Assembly: GCA_027318915.1 (NCBI GenBank)
Contig: DAHVOH010000066.1
Coordinates: 1 to 17,350, forward strand
DNA from: Clostridiales bacterium
Lineage (GTDB): Bacteria; Bacillota_E; Sulfobacillia; Sulfobacillales; JAIMBI01
DNA: 17,350 nt
Direction of reading: 5' to 3'
Shown: one piece after another, positions 1 through 7,863 of the stretch
Layout: every line of letters starts with the position of its first letter
How positions within the stretch are numbered: the stretch's first letter is position 1
Notes under the pieces: generated by a model
What the model saw: only the letters and a program-made list of their open reading frames with translations
Database searches by the model: none
What the model was told of the DNA's origin: nothing
Made by a program: the position numbers and the translations under genes

Positions 1-1
1 C

Positions 2-97
2 AAGCTAACGAGTGTGATGTTCGTATGTATGCGCCGCGGGACACCCTACGATCCCCAGCAACTCTGGCGGCACATGGGGATTACGGTGTCAGCCTAA
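2..97 (+). pseudogene. Possible C-terminal tail of an IS110-like transposase (partial at window edge)
   Basis: A frame open from base 2 encodes about 31 residues, including MRRGTPYDPQQLW, and ends at TAA 95-97. A short basic stretch followed by a PYDP-type tail is reminiscent of the extreme C-terminus of IS110/IS116-type transposases. The piece is too short to be sure, and the rest lies outside the window. It sits directly upstream of other transposon debris, which makes a transposase origin plausible. It could equally be a chance frame. Confidence 0.25.
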
Positions 98-171
98 CGC
101 GCGGTCCCCACGGTGAGGACCTTGTTTCCTCCTGCCTTTGTTTGGGCCACTCCCCGCCTATTGCCATGGTG

Positions 172-528
172 ACCCACTTGGTCGTCGCCTTGGCCTTGGG
201 GCGGGCCGCCGTGGAGGCCGGGTACCGTGTGCGATTTACCACCGCACTGGCGCTCAGCCAGGAGTTGCTCGCCGCGCAGGCTGACCATCGCTTGCTCGCA
301 CGGTTCAAGTTCTGGCAACGCTACCCATTGGTGATTATCGATGAACTCGGATACCTCCCGTTGGCACGAGAACAAGCCCCGATCCTGTTCCCGTTCTTCG
401 CAGAGCGGTATGAACGCGGCTCCGTGTTGGTCACGAGCAATCGGGAGTTTAGTCGCTGGGGCAAGGTCTTCGGCGATCCGACGATGACCATGCAGATTGC
501 ACATAGTCCCCACCAGTCAGTTCACTAA
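172..528 (+). pseudogene. istB: istB remnant (IS21-family ATPase) lacking its P-loop and C-terminus
   Basis: From THLVVALALGR at 172 the frame reads as the central part of an IstB AAA+ ATPase, the helper that loads the IstA transposase of IS21 elements. The Walker B region (VIIDELGYL) and the sensor-like stretch VLVTSNREFSRWGKVFGD are well preserved. The glycine-rich Walker A loop that should precede THL is replaced by unrelated residues (GHSPPIAMV). Similarity stops at GDPTMTM (about 492), where the usual AILDRLL-type C-terminus is missing and an unrelated tail runs to a stop at 526-528. The open frame begins near 25, but those upstream residues do not look like IstB. Without a nucleotide-binding loop this copy should be inactive. 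The right break lies next to a TGCACATAG sequence at 498 that could be the left end of the following IS21 copy, so this gene may have been interrupted by that insertion. Confidence 0.8.
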
Positions 529-2421
529 GTTCCGACCACCGCAACGGTATATCCTCACCAGCGTTGCACAAAGTCGTCACCGCCCGGAGAGGGCGACCAC
601 CGTCGGTGCCGAAACCTGCGGCACCATGCGGTGAAAGGGGGCCGTCCCCAATGGCCTACCGGAGGGTGACGATGCGCCAGATTCGCGAGATCTTACAGTT
701 GACCGCGGCCGGGTGGGGGCAACGCCAGATCGGCCGCACCCTCGGCTGTGACCATGTAACCGTGGGGGATATCCTGAAGCGGGCCCGGGCCGCCGACGTG
801 CGCTGGCCCCTGCCGGCCGACTGCACCGATGCGACCCTCGAGGCGTGGCTGTACCCCGGGAATCAAGGGCGGCCGCGGACGCGGCCGGAACCCGACTGGG
901 GCGCCATTCATCGGGAGTTGCAACAGAAGGGCGTGACGCGCGAGGTCGTGTGGGCCGAGTACCGGGCCACCCACCCCGACGGCTATGGGTACACGGCCTT
1001 CTGTCAGCACTACCGGCGCTTTGTCGCCTCGCTCGACGTGACCTTCCGACAGACGCATCACCCCGGCGAACGGGCCTACGTGGACTACGCCGGCGTCACG
1101 CTCCCCATCTACGTGCCGCGGACGGGCGCCGTGGCATTTCAGGCGGCCCTGTTCGTCATGACCTTGGGCTACAGCAATTACACCTATGCCGAGTGGCAAC
1201 GGGACCAATCCCTGGCGTCCTGGATTGCGGGCCACGTCGCCGCGCTCACCTACTTCGGCGGCGTGCCGGCCGTCTGGGTCCCCGACAACCTGAAGGCGGG
1301 GGTGATCCACGCCGACCGCTATGACCCGGAACTGAATCGGACCTATGCGGAGTGTGCGGACCACTACGGCGCGGTGATCCTGCCCGCGCGGGTGCGGAAA
1401 CCTCGCGACAAGGGCAAAGTGGAGAAACATGTCCAGGTGGCCGAGACGCCGCGGTATGCCCCGGTGCGTCACACCCACTTCTTGTCGCTCGCCGCCGCCA
1501 ATGCCGATCTGCAGCCCCGGCTCACGGCGCTCAACGGGGCCCCCTTTCAGAAGTTACCGGGCAGCCGTGTGCAGGAGTGGACGACCGTCGAACAGCCCAC
1601 CCTCCGCCCGCTCCCGCCGCAGCCCTACCTCTACGCCGAGTGGGGACGGGCCAAGGTTGCCCGGGACTACCACGTCGAAGTGGCCCGCAGCGTCTACAGC
1701 GTGCCGTACACCCTGGTGGGCCAGACCGTCGACGTGCGGCAGACGGCGACCCTCGTCGAGATCTTTCACCAGGGGACCCGCGTCGCCAGTCACGGGCGGG
1801 GTGCCCGCGCGGGCCAGGCGGTCACCGATCCGACCCATATGCCGCCCCATCATCGGGCCTATGCGACGGGGTGGGATGCCGACACCTTCCGCACCCGGGC
1901 CAGCGCCGTCGGGCCGCAGACCCGAACGCTCATCGACGCCATCCTGACGCACGCCGTCATCCCCGAGCAAGCCTATCGGCAGTGCCTGGGGATTCTGCAA
2001 CTCCGGGAGCGATACCCGGTCGCGGTGCTCGAAGCAGCGGCCACGCGCGCCACCCAAGCGGGGACCCGACAGGTGCGCTACGTCAAAGCGTACGCCGCCC
2101 AGATCCTGGCCGACACGACCCCGGCGGGCACGGTCCCCTCCCATCCCAATGTCCGGGGGCCGCAGTACTACGGCGCCCCGACGCCCACTTCCAAGGAGGA
2201 TGCCTAAATGGACCCCACGACTGTCCACGACCGCCTCACCGCTCTCGGTCTGCATACCGGGGCGGCCCGCTACTACACCCAACGCCAGAGCCCCGAGATC
2301 CTCGCCCTCCCGTTTGAGGACCGGCTCGGGCTGTTGCTGGATGCCGAATGGAGCGCGCGGGAGACCGCGCGCCTGCAACGGCGGCTGCACGACGCCCACC
2401 TCCGACTCTCGGCCACCCCGG
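498..2421 (+). mobile_element. IS21-family element, truncated at its right end by an IS1634-family element
   Basis: The element carries an intact istA and only the first about 71 codons of istB. Its left end is inferred at about 498, where a TG-starting, CA-rich sequence follows directly on the break in an older istB remnant. I could not confirm this by an inverted repeat, because the right end of the element is gone. The right boundary is sharp: istB similarity stops exactly where the left inverted end of the IS1634-family element begins (2422). Lacking its ATPase and one terminus, the copy cannot move by itself. Confidence 0.6.
651..2207 (+). CDS. istA: IS21-family transposase IstA
   Basis: This 518-residue DDE recombinase catalyses strand transfer of an IS21-family insertion sequence together with IstB. 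The N-terminus (about residues 8-45) is a helix-turn-helix (QIREILQLTAAGWGQRQIG). The integrase core follows with the catalytic triad visible as D145 in AYVDYAG, D212 in WVPDNLKAG and E258 in RDKGKVEKHV. A C-terminal beta-rich region (VARSVYSVPYTLVGQTVDVR) is typical of the family. The ATG at 651 is chosen because an AAAGGGGG ribosome site lies at 634-641. A longer frame from TTG 564 would add a basic, low-complexity leader without family similarity. The stop is directly abutted by the ATG of the truncated istB, with AAGGAGG at 2193-2199 inside the istA end, the usual istA-istB coupling. The frame looks intact, but the partner ATPase is truncated. Confidence 0.93.
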   Translation: MAYRRVTMRQIREILQLTAAGWGQRQIGRTLGCDHVTVGDILKRARAADVRWPLPADCTDATLEAWLYPGNQGRPRTRPEPDWGAIHRELQQKGVTREVVWAEYRATHPDGYGYTAFCQHYRRFVASLDVTFRQTHHPGERAYVDYAGVTLPIYVPRTGAVAFQAALFVMTLGYSNYTYAEWQRDQSLASWIAGHVAALTYFGGVPAVWVPDNLKAGVIHADRYDPELNRTYAECADHYGAVILPARVRKPRDKGKVEKHVQVAETPRYAPVRHTHFLSLAAANADLQPRLTALNGAPFQKLPGSRVQEWTTVEQPTLRPLPPQPYLYAEWGRAKVARDYHVEVARSVYSVPYTLVGQTVDVRQTATLVEIFHQGTRVASHGRGARAGQAVTDPTHMPPHHRAYATGWDADTFRTRASAVGPQTRTLIDAILTHAVIPEQAYRQCLGILQLRERYPVAVLEAAATRATQAGTRQVRYVKAYAAQILADTTPAGTVPSHPNVRGPQYYGAPTPTSKEDA

Positions 2422-2480
2422 AGGCTCAGCCTCCGCATGTCAATCACTGGAAGATGAAGGCATTACGCGACCTACTATAG
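2208..2480 (+). pseudogene. istB: istB N-terminal fragment, truncated by an IS insertion
   Basis: About the first 71 residues (MDPTTVHDRLTALGLHTGAA ... LLLDAEWSARETARLQRRL ... LRLSATP) match the N-terminal IstB domain that precedes the AAA+ ATPase core. From residue 72 the frame runs into the left inverted end of the IS1634-family element (2422-2442) and stops at 2478-2480, so the tail is vector-like read-through rather than IstB. The whole ATPase domain is absent and does not resume to the right of the IS1634-family element, so sequence has also been deleted there. This fragment is a different istB copy from the remnant at 172-528: the two cover non-overlapping parts but lie in the wrong order to be halves of one gene. 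Confidence 0.85.
2422..2442 (+). repeat. Left inverted repeat of the IS1634-family element
   Basis: It reads AGGCTCAGCC followed by TCCGCATGTCA and matches the reverse complement of 4263-4283 at 18 of 21 positions. The position agrees with the loss of istB similarity at codon 72. Confidence 0.7.
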
Positions 2481-2532
2481 TCAGAATAGTCATCGCAAAG
2501 GAGTTCCTGAGGGCGACCACGAAGTAGCCGCT

Positions 2533-4224
2533 ATGCGGCAACAACGGGATGACACGCTCGTGTTCGCCCGCGATCCGGATGTGTTCCCGGAAGCGGGCCT
2601 GGCTCTCGCGGTCCGCCTCTTGGCGGAGCGGTGGAATTGGTGTGCCGTGGTGGATACACTACTCCCCTGGGACACGGCCCGCACCCAGACGCCGCCGTCG
2701 ATGTTGGTACTCACCTTGGTGATGAACGTGTTGGCCCAACGGACGCCGCTCTACCATGTAGAGCGATGGGCGGAGACGCTGCCCTTGGACCTCTTGTGGA
2801 CGCCCGGGGTCACCGCCCCGGTCTTCAATGACGATGCCTTAGGCCGCGTGCTCGAGAAGCTCGCGGTCCACGGCCGGACCCTGGTCGGCACCCTGGGTGT
2901 GCGGGTGCGAGCCACCGAGGACGCCGCGAGCGGCGTCCTGCATACCGACACGACGTCGTTTTCGTGGTTCGGGGATTACGCCGGGTCCACCCCCGACGGG
3001 CCGTCGCCACATATTACGTACGGGTACAGCAAGGCCCACCGCCCCGATCTCAAACAGATCCTGATGGGGCTCCCCACCGACGGCGACGGGCAGGTGCTCT
3101 TAGGCGACGTCCTGGCCGGGAACACGAGTGACAAGGCCTGGATGCCGCCCTGGCTCGCGACCCTGGACCGCGACGTCCCGGAAGACGCGTGGAAGCCGGC
3201 CCTGTATGTTACGGACAGTGCAGGGGTCACCCCGGCGGCCCTCGACCAGTGTGCGGCCTTGGGGGTGCACTGGCTGGGCCGTCTCCCGGAGACCTACACC
3301 CTGGCCCGCACGGTCAAGACGGCGGCGTGGGCCGCCCCGGAGTCCGCGTGGGAAGACCTCGGGACCTTTTCCCCGAAAAAGGGGGCCGCCCGCTATCGGG
3401 TGCAGATCCACCCGGGGACATTAGCCAGTTACCCTGTCCGGTGTGTGGTCGTGCACTCCGATGCCCTCGACCGGCGCCGGGAACAGACCCTCCAGCGAGA
3501 GATTGCCCAGGAGGGCACGGCCCTGCAGGCCGCCGCTGCCGCCTTGGCCCGCCAAGCGTTTGCCTGTGTGGCGGATGCCGAGGCGGCTCACGGGGTCGCC
3601 CTGAAGGCCGTGGCCCCCCGCTGGCATCGGGTGACGCCCACCATCGTGCCGGAGACCGTGGTTCAGCGCCGCCCCGGGCGGCCCCGGAAGGGCGTCCCCC
3701 CCGACACGACCCCGGTATACCGGCTCCAGTGGACCTGGCGAGATCCGGATCCCACGGCCGTCCACGCGGAGCGTCAACGCCGCAGCACCTTCGTCTTGGT
3801 GACGGATGACCCCGACCGCTCGGCCCGGGAGCTGGTGGCGGCCTACAAAGGGCAAGACCAGGCCGAACACGCCTTTCGCTGGGCCAAGGCCCCCTGGCAC
3901 TGCGATGCCTTTTATCTCCAGAACCCGCAGCGCGTGGCGGGTCTGGGGTTTCTCCTCCTCCTCGCGCTCCAATTCGTCCGCGGGATGCGGCGGCTCGTGC
4001 GCGCGGCGCTCCGGGACCAGCCGCCGTTGGCCTTACCCGATGGCCGCAAGATTCCGGCCCCCTCGGACGAGGTCATCTTGGAGGGACTCCGTACCCTGTG
4101 GCTCCAGCGGTGCGGGACGGCCGGTCGGCCGTGGTACCAGTGGAGCCGGGTCGCCCCCCATACCCAGCGCCTCCTGGAAGCCCTGGACTTGCCGTTGTAC
4201 GTCCGCTTCGAGCCGTCGGGATAA
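2533..4224 (+). CDS. IS1634-family DDE transposase
   Basis: This 563-residue transposase is expected to cut and paste its own IS. The N-terminal region (about 10-130) resembles the DUF4277 domain found on this group. The DDE core shows D139 in HTDTTSFSWFGDY, the signature ITYGYSKAHRPDLKQILMGL (161-180), D228 in YVTDSAG and E445 in YKGQDQAEHAFRWAK. An arginine/proline-rich stretch PGRPRKG near residues 381-387, inside the insertion between the second D and the E, looks like an AT-hook and may help DNA binding. The gene runs from ATG 2533 to TAA 4222-4224 without interruption, so the element could still be active. No good ribosome site sits at the usual distance: AAAGGAG at 2497-2503 is about 30 bases upstream. 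The start may therefore be leaky, or an upstream non-AUG codon may be used. Confidence 0.93.
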   Translation: MRQQRDDTLVFARDPDVFPEAGLALAVRLLAERWNWCAVVDTLLPWDTARTQTPPSMLVLTLVMNVLAQRTPLYHVERWAETLPLDLLWTPGVTAPVFNDDALGRVLEKLAVHGRTLVGTLGVRVRATEDAASGVLHTDTTSFSWFGDYAGSTPDGPSPHITYGYSKAHRPDLKQILMGLPTDGDGQVLLGDVLAGNTSDKAWMPPWLATLDRDVPEDAWKPALYVTDSAGVTPAALDQCAALGVHWLGRLPETYTLARTVKTAAWAAPESAWEDLGTFSPKKGAARYRVQIHPGTLASYPVRCVVVHSDALDRRREQTLQREIAQEGTALQAAAAALARQAFACVADAEAAHGVALKAVAPRWHRVTPTIVPETVVQRRPGRPRKGVPPDTTPVYRLQWTWRDPDPTAVHAERQRRSTFVLVTDDPDRSARELVAAYKGQDQAEHAFRWAKAPWHCDAFYLQNPQRVAGLGFLLLLALQFVRGMRRLVRAALRDQPPLALPDGRKIPAPSDEVILEGLRTLWLQRCGTAGRPWYQWSRVAPHTQRLLEALDLPLYVRFEPSG

Positions 4225-4262
4225 ATCCGCGCCCCCTCAAAAACCCCCGGCAACCTCCTCAG

Positions 4263-4283
4263 TGACATGCGGAAGGTGAGTCT
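4263..4283 (-). repeat. Right inverted repeat of the IS1634-family element
   Basis: The reverse complement reads AGACTCACCT followed by TCCGCATGTCA and pairs with 2422-2442. It lies 39 bases beyond the transposase stop codon, as expected for an IS end. Confidence 0.7.
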
Positions 4284-4604
4284 TGAATAAGGCGGGGCCC
4301 GGTTCGCGCGACGGGGATGCCGCTCAGGGCGGTGGAGAGGCGGCGTCTACGCGAAACAAGCCGGCAGAGAAACGGTCGCCCACGGGTTGGCGACGTTCGA
4401 TCCGCTGAAGACGGACACGGACCCGGTCCGGTATTGGGGTGCGAGTCCGAACACCCCGGCGGCGGTCCGCCGCCTCCCTTGCGGTCGCCCTCGATCGCCA
4501 CGAGCCCAGAGCGTTGGACGCGAAACCTCCGACGAGCGGGGAGCACCACTGACGGGGCACGCGATCCGCGATCCGTGCTCGTGGTGCGGCCGGCATCCGG
4601 CAAC
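4284..4604. other. Gene-free stretch between the IS and the tRNA-Thr terminator
   Basis: No open frame here has a ribosome site or recognisable protein similarity on either strand. It does not continue istB, so it is not the missing half of the disrupted element. It contains a short tandem GCGATCC/GCGATCC near 4561-4574 of no evident role. It is probably former intergenic DNA or a deletion junction next to the IS. Confidence 0.6.
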
Positions 4605-4632
4605 AAAAAGCCCCGCGCGTCGGGCGGGGCTT
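4605..4632 (-). terminator. Intrinsic terminator of the tRNA-Thr gene
   Basis: Read on the minus strand, an AAGCCCCGC ... GCGGGGCTT hairpin is followed directly by TTT, just 10 bases downstream of the CCA end of tRNA-Thr. The strong stem plus T-run is the classic form. Confidence 0.85.
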
Positions 4633-4642
4633 CAAAGCGTGA

Positions 4643-4718
4643 TGGAGCTGACGGGGAGACTTGAACTCCCGACCTGTCGATTACGAATCGACTGCTCTAC
4701 CAACTGAGCTACGTCAGC
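4643..4718 (-). tRNA. tRNA-Thr(CGU)
   Basis: The 76-nt cloverleaf on the minus strand has acceptor arms GCTGACG/CGTCAGC, D-arm AGCTCAGTTGGTAGAGC, anticodon loop TTCGTAA (anticodon CGU, reading ACG) and T-arm GGGAGTTCAAGTCTCCC. Position 73 is U, and CCA is encoded. The gene stands alone, with its own promoter at 4728-4757 and terminator at 4605-4632. Confidence 0.97.
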
Positions 4719-4727
4719 GCGGCCATA

Positions 4728-4757
4728 AGTATATCAGCTTTGGTTTGGCTGTGGCAA
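4728..4757 (-). promoter_or_regulatory. Sigma-A-type promoter of tRNA-Thr
   Basis: On the minus strand TTGCCA (4752-4757) and TATACT (4728-4733) are separated by 18 bases, and the -10 box ends 9 bases before the mature tRNA 5' end. The -35 box matches TTGACA at five of six positions and the -10 box matches TATAAT at five of six. Confidence 0.75.
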
Positions 4758-5015
4758 CGCGCCAGATGCCCCTCGACGCATCACAACACGGCCCTGAATG
4801 CGTGGGGCTGAGCCGCGACCGGGTCTTCTTCTCAGTCACACCAACCGCGCTGTCCATGCGTACGGCATTTCGATGGGAAGGGTTCCCGTCGTGCGTGCCG
4901 GACAGCACGCCGGTGAGAAAAAATCGACCCGCCCCCGCCGGGTTCCTGGCTCGGGCATCGTGTCCCGATCGTACCGGCGGGCGTCGCCGTCGACCGTATC
5001 GGGGTCCGTTAAAGG
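4758..5015. other. Spacer between the two tRNA units
   Basis: I see no gene, repeat or RNA signature. Open frames in both directions lack ribosome sites and similarity. Confidence 0.55.
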
Positions 5016-5036
5016 AAAAGCGGCCGTGCCGGCCGC
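5016..5036 (-). terminator. Intrinsic terminator of the tRNA-Gly gene
   Basis: Minus strand GCGGCC-GGCAC-GGCCGC forms a six-pair GC stem followed by TTTTCCTTT, 6 bases downstream of the tRNA CCA end. Confidence 0.85.
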
Positions 5037-5042
5037 GAAAAC

Positions 5043-5118
5043 TGGAGCGGAAGACGGGACTCGAACCCGCGACTTTCGGCTTGGGAAGCCGACGTTCTAC
5101 CAACTGAACTACTTCCGC
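5043..5118 (-). tRNA. tRNA-Gly(CCC)
   Basis: The 76-nt cloverleaf on the minus strand has acceptor GCGGAAG/CTTCCGC, D-arm TAGTTCAGTTGGTAGAAC, anticodon stem-loop TCGGC-TTCCCAA-GCCGA (anticodon CCC, reading GGG), T-loop TTCGAGT, U73 and encoded CCA. Its own promoter and terminator flank it, so it is not part of the purA transcript. Confidence 0.97.
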
Positions 5119-5127
5119 ACACCGAAA

Positions 5128-5155
5128 GTATAGCGACCGGCGCGTGTCCCGTCAA
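5128..5155 (-). promoter_or_regulatory. Sigma-A-type promoter of tRNA-Gly
   Basis: On the minus strand TTGACG (5150-5155) and TATACT (5128-5133) are 16 bases apart. The -10 box ends 9 bases before the tRNA 5' end, the same distance as at tRNA-Thr and with an identical -10 hexamer. Confidence 0.78.
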
Positions 5156-5231
5156 ACCGCGTGCCGGCTCGTGGCCCCACCGCTCGCGATGGTGGTCCGG
5201 TTCGCGCGCCCCGCTCGGCCCGATGCGTCGT

Positions 5232-6515
5232 CTAGTACAACGGTCCAGCCGTAATGGTGTGGGTGCGCTCCGCTCCCACCGACACCATCACCACCGGCAC
5301 CCCCGTGATTTCCCCAATGCGATCGAGATAGTGGCGTGCCGCCGCCGGCAGATCCTCCAGCCGCCGGACATCTTGAGTCGACGAATCCCACCCCGGCATC
5401 GTGGCGTATTCAGCCTTCACTTCAGCCAGTGTCTCCACCCGCTCCGGAAAGTCTGTCAGCACTTTCCCGTCCGGAAGCCGGTAGCGCACCGCAATCTGAA
5501 GCGTTGGCAGGCCGTCCAGCACGTCGAGCCGCGTCACCACCACGCCGGTCATGCCGTTGACGCGAGCCGCCTGGCGGAGGGCGATGCCGTCCAACCAGCC
5601 GACGCGGCGCGGACGGCCCGTGGTGGTGCCGTATTCGTGCCCGCGCTCCCGGAGCTCATGGGCCAAGGGGTCGGCCAACTCGGTCGGAAACGGCCCGTCG
5701 CCCACGCGCGACGTGTAGGCTTTCAGCACGCCGTAGACCTGATTGATGCGGGTGGGCCCGACTCCTGCGCCGATGCACGCGCCGCCGGCCACGGGGTGGG
5801 ACGACGTCACGTACGGATAGGTCCCATGGTCGATGTCCAGGAGCGTTCCCTGCGCCCCTTCGAACAGCACGTTCATTTCCTTGTCCAGCGCATCATTGAT
5901 AATCGCGGGCGTGTTGGCCATATACGGCCGGATCCGGTCGCCCAGCGCCACGTATTGATCCGTGATGGCGTCGGCGTCCTCGGGTTCTTCCCCCATCGAC
6001 GTCAACAACCGATTCTTGTCTTCCACCTGGGCGCGAACACGGGCCCGCAAATGGTCGGGTTCCATCAGTTCCGCCACGCGGATGCCGGTCCGTCCCGCCT
6101 TGTCCATGTAAGCCGGACCGATGCCGCGAAGAGTCGTGCCCAGCTTGCGCTCCCCCAGCCGCCCCTCTTGCAGCGCATCCAGCCGCTTGTGGTACGGCAT
6201 CACCACATGCGCCTGCGTCGACACCCTGAGCCCGTCCACGGCGACGCCCTGGCTCTTGAGGTAGTCCACCTCGCCCGTCAGCACCTCCGGGTCCACCACC
6301 ACCCCGTTGGCAATGACCGACAGCTTGCCGGGGTACAGGATTCCGGACGGGATCAAGTGCAGCTTAAAGGTGCGGCCGTCCACCACCACCGTGTGCCCTG
6401 CGTTGGCGCCACCCTGATGTCGCACCACCACATCCGCCTTGGCTGCCAAAAAGTCTGTGACCTTGCCCTTGCCTTCGTCTCCAAACTGCGCTCCCACAAT
6501 CACGACCGCCGACAT
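5232..6515 (-). CDS. purA: Adenylosuccinate synthetase
   Basis: This cytosolic enzyme couples GTP hydrolysis to the joining of IMP and aspartate, giving adenylosuccinate, the first committed step to AMP. The 427-residue length is normal. Visible motifs are the P-loop variant GDEGKGK at 12-18, QGGANAGHT with the catalytic His41, GTTLRGIGPAY for IMP binding, EGAQGTLLDIDHGTYPYVTS in the middle and TTTGRPRRVGWLD towards the C-terminus. Two small departures from common consensus are TSSHPVAGG (often TSSNPVAGG) and Val in place of Cys in RRVGWLD. The ATG at 6515 is chosen because GGAGG lies at the right distance just upstream (about 6522-6526) and family similarity begins there. An upstream in-frame extension overlapping dnaB is not supported. 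The gene is the last of the rpsF operon, 16 bases after dnaB. No intrinsic terminator is obvious before the tRNA-Gly promoter. Confidence 0.98.
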   Translation of the reverse strand: MSAVVIVGAQFGDEGKGKVTDFLAAKADVVVRHQGGANAGHTVVVDGRTFKLHLIPSGILYPGKLSVIANGVVVDPEVLTGEVDYLKSQGVAVDGLRVSTQAHVVMPYHKRLDALQEGRLGERKLGTTLRGIGPAYMDKAGRTGIRVAELMEPDHLRARVRAQVEDKNRLLTSMGEEPEDADAITDQYVALGDRIRPYMANTPAIINDALDKEMNVLFEGAQGTLLDIDHGTYPYVTSSHPVAGGACIGAGVGPTRINQVYGVLKAYTSRVGDGPFPTELADPLAHELRERGHEYGTTTGRPRRVGWLDGIALRQAARVNGMTGVVVTRLDVLDGLPTLQIAVRYRLPDGKVLTDFPERVETLAEVKAEYATMPGWDSSTQDVRRLEDLPAAARHYLDRIGEITGVPVVMVSVGAERTHTITAGPLY

Positions 6516-6531
6516 CCCCACCGCCTCCGAT

Positions 6532-7863
6532 CTACCGCTCCTGCGCGATGCTGAGAAACTTGCCGGTATCCTTCTTGAACACCAAACGCACCAGCCCCGT
6601 GGGCCCATTGCGCTGCTTCGCCACAATGACTTCGGCCTGGCCCTCCGCCTCGCTGTCCTTGACGTAGTAGTCATCCCGATAGATGAACGCCACCAGATCG
6701 GCATCCTGCTCAATGGCGCCCGACTCTCTCAGGTCGGACAGCATGGGCCGCTTGTCGGTGCGGCTCTCCACGGCCCGCGACAGCTGCGACAAGGTCAGGA
6801 GCGGCACATTCAGTTCCCGCGCCAAACCCTTGAGACTGCGCGAGATCTCGGAAATCTCCTGCTGGCGGTTTTCCGTCCGGGATCGCCCCGACATCAGCTG
6901 CAGGTAGTCGATGATGACGAGACCCAACGGCACCCGGCGATGAAGCGCCCGAGCTTTGGCGGCCAGCTCCAGGGGCGACAGGCCGGCGGAATCGTCGATG
7001 AAGATGGGTGCGTCGCCCAGTCGACCCAGCGCATGGGTGAGGCGCTGCCACATCTCCTCGGTCAGGTCGCCGTTGCGAAGACGCTGGCCGTCAATGTCCG
7101 CCTCGGCGGCGATAAGGCGCATGGCCAACTGCTCCTGGCTCATCTCCAGGCTGAAAATCGCCACCGGCACCTGCTCGCGGAGAGCCACGTGCCGTGCGAT
7201 GTTGAGGCAAAAGTTGGTCTTGCCCATCGAAGGTCGCGCCGCCACCACCAAGAAATCCGCCGCCTGGAGCCCAGAGGTCACCCGATCCAGGTCCGGAAAC
7301 CCGGTGGACAGGCCGGCCAATCCCTTCTGGCCCGCCAGCCGCTCCACGCGCTCTAAGGCCCGCACCAGGATCCGATGCAGCCGCTCCGGCTCCCGTCGCC
7401 CTTTTTGAGCCAACTCCGACAGCGTCTGCTGTGCCTGCTCCAGAATCTCGGCCGGGGAGTTCTCGCCCTGAAACGCCAACCCCACCATGCGGCTGCCGGC
7501 TTCGATCACACGGCGCAGGACCGCCTTCTCGTGCACGATCTGCGCATAGTACATGGCGTGCGCGGCCGTCGGCACCACATTGGCCAATTCCATCAGGAAC
7601 GAGAGGCCGCCGACGTTGTCCAACGTGCCGCGATGGCGCAGCGCCTCGGACACTGTGATGACGTCGACCTGATGGCCGCCTTCGGAGTTGAGCAGATCCA
7701 CAATGGCCTCGAACACTTCGCGGTGCGCGTCCCGATAGAAGTCTTCCGCCGTCACGATGTTGGCCACATCGTCCACCGCCGACGGGTCAATCAGCATCGC
7801 GCCCAGCACGGCCAGCTCGGCTTCAAGACTTTGTGGCGGCAGTCGGTCCACATCGGTTGTCAC
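6532..7863 (-). CDS. dnaB: Replicative DNA helicase DnaB
   Basis: This hexameric 5'-3' helicase unwinds DNA ahead of the replisome and is called DnaC in Bacillus. The 443-residue product has the N-terminal primase-interacting domain (PPQSLEAELAVLGAML), then the RecA-like core with Walker A ARPSMGKT (209-216), Walker B LVIIDYLQLM (315-324), LTLSQLSRAVESR and the C-terminal QRNGPTG motif. No intein or insertion is seen. The start is taken as GTG 7863. Its last three bases sit in the lonC stop (GTGA, 7860-7863), and GGAGG lies 10 bases upstream inside the lonC end. An in-frame ATG at 7908 would add 15 residues without family similarity and has no such ribosome site. The overlap predicts translational coupling with lonC. 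purA follows after 16 bases. Confidence 0.97.
   Translation of the reverse strand: MTTDVDRLPPQSLEAELAVLGAMLIDPSAVDDVANIVTAEDFYRDAHREVFEAIVDLLNSEGGHQVDVITVSEALRHRGTLDNVGGLSFLMELANVVPTAAHAMYYAQIVHEKAVLRRVIEAGSRMVGLAFQGENSPAEILEQAQQTLSELAQKGRREPERLHRILVRALERVERLAGQKGLAGLSTGFPDLDRVTSGLQAADFLVVAARPSMGKTNFCLNIARHVALREQVPVAIFSLEMSQEQLAMRLIAAEADIDGQRLRNGDLTEEMWQRLTHALGRLGDAPIFIDDSAGLSPLELAAKARALHRRVPLGLVIIDYLQLMSGRSRTENRQQEISEISRSLKGLARELNVPLLTLSQLSRAVESRTDKRPMLSDLRESGAIEQDADLVAFIYRDDYYVKDSEAEGQAEVIVAKQRNGPTGLVRLVFKKDTGKFLSIAQER

Larger units (their letters stand above)
2422..4283 (+). mobile_element. IS1634-family insertion sequence (about 1.86 kb)
   Basis: The element contains one transposase gene and ends in inverted repeats at 2422-2442 and 4263-4283, with 18 of 21 positions matching and a shared inner core TCCGCATGTCA. 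The left end coincides exactly with the point where istB similarity stops. The size fits the IS1634 group of DDE elements. No direct target duplication is visible: the left flank ends CCCCGG and the right flank begins TGAATA. This suggests a deletion or recombination beside the element after insertion. Confidence 0.75.

Noticed and set aside
4661..5133. Plus-strand frames spanning the two tRNAs
   Set aside because: They read through the complement of well-folded tRNA genes and terminators and have no protein signature.
5223..6554. Long plus-strand open frame antisense to purA and the end of dnaB
   Set aside because: It is His/Arg/Pro-rich with no domain or ribosome site, as expected of an antisense frame in GC-rich DNA. 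PurA on the other strand is complete and conserved.
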